From Candidatus Sulfopaludibacter sp. (GTDB lineage Bacteria; Acidobacteriota; Terriglobia; Bryobacterales; Bryobacteraceae), in assembly GCA_031292755.1 (NCBI GenBank), contig JARLGM010000059.1, positions 1-35,516 of the forward strand: a stretch of 35,516 nucleotides of DNA, written 5' to 3'. The stretch's first letter is position 1; every line of letters begins with the position of its first letter. A program made the translations under genes and the position numbers. Below are positions 33,781 to 35,516 of the stretch, piece by piece. A model generated the notes under the pieces. It saw nothing but the letters and a program-made list of their open reading frames with translations. It ran no database searches and was not told the origin of the DNA.

Positions 33781-34656
33781 CTACCGGAACGGCCAGACTC
33801 GCTCGATCGTCTTGCTGAGGATCCACTCCTTGTCCCCGGCATTCAAAAACTTCATCTCGTCGCGCACTACTGACAGTGCGCGGGCGTACGTCGAGTGGCC
33901 CTCCACAATCGGCCAATCCGTGGCCCACATCAGGCGCTGCGGGCCGTAAGCATCATAGAGCCGCTTGACATATTGCTGCGCATCCAACCAGGGATACGGC
34001 TGCCTGGAGATGGACCACGTATGCGAGATCTTCACAAACAGGTGCGGGTACCGCTTCAGCGCGATCAGCTTTTCCAGTTCGTCCGGCTTATCGATGGGGC
34101 AATCCGCCATGTGATCGATCACCACGGTGAGGTCCGGCAATTTCTCCAGCAGCGCGGCCACGTCGGGCATGCGTGTGACCGGCGCCAGCACAGTCATCGG
34201 CACTTTCAACTCGGAGCATCGCTTCCACAGCGGCGGCATCAGCGCTCCGCGAAACCAATCGCCCGGCGCATCGCCGGGAGGACTCAGCCGCACGCCGCGA
34301 AAGCCCTGCTCCGTAAGGCGGGAAAGATGATCGGGCGCCGCCGGATCGAGCGGATCCACACGGCACACGCCGTGGAACGTTTCCGGAAAGCGCTTCAGCA
34401 CGTCCGCCAGGTAGCTGTTGTCGTACTTGTAATGGATCACCTGGATGATCACCGTTTTGCTCACGCCGTTGGCCTTCATCAGGTCCAGCAGCATTTCGGG
34501 CGTGGCGTCGCGATCGGGTACGTGCGCTCCGGCGGCGAAAGGGTATTTCGGGTCGTGCTTCCACACGTGCACGTGCGGATCGATGATTCGGTAGTCCATA
34601 AGGAAAGGGCTCGCCGCGGCCGCCGCCAGAAACGTGCGCCGCGAAACGTCAGACAT
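33781..34656 (-). CDS. Exported amidohydrolase-2-type hydrolase (TIM barrel)
   Basis: A 291-residue amidohydrolase-2-family protein. Residues VSRRTFLAAAAASP (4-17) form a twin-arginine signal, after which MDYRIIDPHVHVWKHDPKYP gives the metal-binding HxH (HVH). Later features are VTVVIDHMAD (His) and the Asp in WATDWPIVEG, matching the barrel's metal and proton-transfer positions. The family includes lactonases and decarboxylases of sugar acids (for example L-rhamnono- or pyrone-type lactone hydrolases). ATG 34656 overlaps the end of the upstream isomerase gene by eight bases, so the two enzymes are translationally coupled and probably act on the same sugar derivative. The substrate is unknown. 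Confidence 0.83.
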   Translation of the reverse strand: MSDVSRRTFLAAAAASPFLMDYRIIDPHVHVWKHDPKYPFAAGAHVPDRDATPEMLLDLMKANGVSKTVIIQVIHYKYDNSYLADVLKRFPETFHGVCRVDPLDPAAPDHLSRLTEQGFRGVRLSPPGDAPGDWFRGALMPPLWKRCSELKVPMTVLAPVTRMPDVAALLEKLPDLTVVIDHMADCPIDKPDELEKLIALKRYPHLFVKISHTWSISRQPYPWLDAQQYVKRLYDAYGPQRLMWATDWPIVEGHSTYARALSVVRDEMKFLNAGDKEWILSKTIERVWPFR

Positions 34657-35516
34657 AAACCGGCTCCAGCTTTTTCACCACGTAAGCGCCGCAGCGCTCG
34701 TAGCTGGCTCGCGGGCCCTGGCGCGCGATATCCAGGTCCACGATCAACCAACTCTTGAAGTCGATGGACTGCAGCACGCGATGGCAGGCCGGGAAATCGA
34801 TCTCGCCGTCACCGAGGTCGAAGATGGTGTTGCGGTCGAATGTGTCCGGCTTCGCATTGGGCACGCGCTTCGCGTCTTTATAGTCGGCCATCATCAGACG
34901 CGCTTTATGCTTCTCCAGCGTCCTGGCCACATCGCAGCCGGCCAGATACAGGTGCGCCGTATCCGGCGAGAAGTGGAACAGCTTGGGGTCCGTCATCACC
35001 ATGCAGCGATCTACTTCCTCGGGCGTCTCGACAATCTGTCCCATGTGATTGTGCAGGCCGGCGCGGAAGCCCATCTCGTTTGCCGCGGTCCCAATTGCAT
35101 TGAAGCACTCGCACATCGCCTGGAACGCGCCGGGCGCCGCGCCGTTGCTGCGATTCGGGGAAAACACTACCAGGTGGCTCGCCCCGAACTCCTTCAGGAA
35201 GGTCATCGCCGTGCGCGCGCCGGCGACGACATCGCCGCGCCGCGCGGGATCGTGGGTGGGACCGTTGAACGAGATCGTGACGATCTGGCACCCGCGCTTC
35301 CCGGCTTCTTTTTGCATTTGCGCGGACGTGATGTCGTACGTTTTCAGGATTTGCGGGAACTGCGTGACGCGCAAGCCGATGAATCCCGTATCTTTCATCA
35401 CATCCAGAATGTCGGTGAAGGGCAGGCGCGGAAAGTAGTTCCAGAGGTTGGAGCCCAAACCCCATTTCACATTGCGATTTGCCGGCAGGCGATCCGCTGC
35501 CCGCGCCAACGTGGCG
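34649..35516 (-). CDS. Sugar phosphate isomerase/epimerase, 5' end cut by window
   Basis: A xylose-isomerase-like TIM-barrel protein: NVKWGLGSNLWNYFPRLPFT start of the barrel, then RAGLHNHMGQIVE, FSPDTAHLYLAG and MMADYKDAKRVPN, and the end GDGEIDFPACHRVLQSIDF, in parts. His, Asp and Glu/Asp residues at these sites match the metal-binding positions of sugar isomerases and epimerases. The frame remains open through the last base of the window; a TTG at 35509 is not a convincing start because the residues before it (ATLARAADRLPA) read like the end of a Tat-type signal peptide, so the true start lies outside. It overlaps the amidohydrolase gene by eight bases. Reaction and substrate are unknown. 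Confidence 0.8.
   Translation of the reverse strand, partial: ATLARAADRLPANRNVKWGLGSNLWNYFPRLPFTDILDVMKDTGFIGLRVTQFPQILKTYDITSAQMQKEAGKRGCQIVTISFNGPTHDPARRGDVVAGARTAMTFLKEFGASHLVVFSPNRSNGAAPGAFQAMCECFNAIGTAANEMGFRAGLHNHMGQIVETPEEVDRCMVMTDPKLFHFSPDTAHLYLAGCDVARTLEKHKARLMMADYKDAKRVPNAKPDTFDRNTIFDLGDGEIDFPACHRVLQSIDFKSWLIVDLDIARQGPRASYERCGAYVVKKLEPVYV

Noticed and set aside
1..35516. CRISPR arrays, tRNA or rRNA genes
   Set aside because: No regularly spaced repeats or RNA gene features were found on reading the window.

Overview
The window looks like a chromosomal segment of an acidobacterium, most likely of the Bryobacterales/Solibacter group. The reasons are high GC content, two giant MacB/FtsX-type permeases without an ATPase that are each paired with a PadR regulator (the ADOP arrangement typical of Acidobacteriota), a domain resembling the Solibacter-rich TIGR03437 C-terminal domain, and many exported versions of enzyme families that are usually cytosolic. 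I see no rRNA, tRNA, CRISPR array, phage genes or intact insertion sequence. The genus is inferred from gene content only.

Layout. 1-2.1 kb: a membrane protein, a small secreted WxxGxW-type protein behind a sigma-54-like promoter, and a zinc-ribbon/ConA-fold pair on the minus strand. 2.3-6.6 kb: a secreted RraA-fold protein, a secreted inhibitory-type serpin, a Tat-exported D-2-hydroxyacid dehydrogenase and a YVTN-type beta-propeller. 6.6-10.2 kb: a likely membrane-associated oxidation module made of an OmpL-like porin, a Tat-signalled gluconate-2-dehydrogenase subunit-3-like protein and a GMC flavoprotein with a four-cysteine motif, with overlapping genes. 10.2-14.3 kb: a NeuD/PglD-like acyltransferase, a radical SAM protein with its own extended -10 promoter, and a convergent Ser/Thr kinase with two PEGA domains. 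14.4-18.8 kb: an exported Gfo/Idh/MocA oxidoreductase coupled to a bicupin, then an S46 dipeptidyl-peptidase.

18.8-22.6 kb is the most unusual part. A 289-bp segment bounded by near-perfect 17-bp inverted repeats lies next to an ABC-type protein with a Wzt-like C-terminal glycan-recognition domain. Its nucleotide-binding domain has lost the helical subdomain with the signature motif, and it carries Ser/Thr->Gly in Walker A and Glu->Gln in Walker B. Only 24 bp away, and divergent, is a methyltransferase fused to a TIGR03437/IPT-like beta domain, coupled to a parallel beta-helix protein. Together they suggest an undescribed glycan-handling group, but its function is inferred.

22.6-35.5 kb: a tricorn-like protease with several Gly/Arg/Ala-rich insertions, a frameshifted DoxX-like membrane gene, two head-to-head PadR-ADOP permease modules sharing a 112-bp control region with a perfect 14-bp tandem repeat, a HEAT-repeat protein with an acidic tail, and an overlapping amidohydrolase/sugar isomerase pair whose upstream gene runs off the window. 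The recurring themes are export of enzymes with signal peptides, peptide turnover with a matching inhibitor, and sugar oxidation or isomerisation. Every family name rests on reading motifs by eye; no database search was run.
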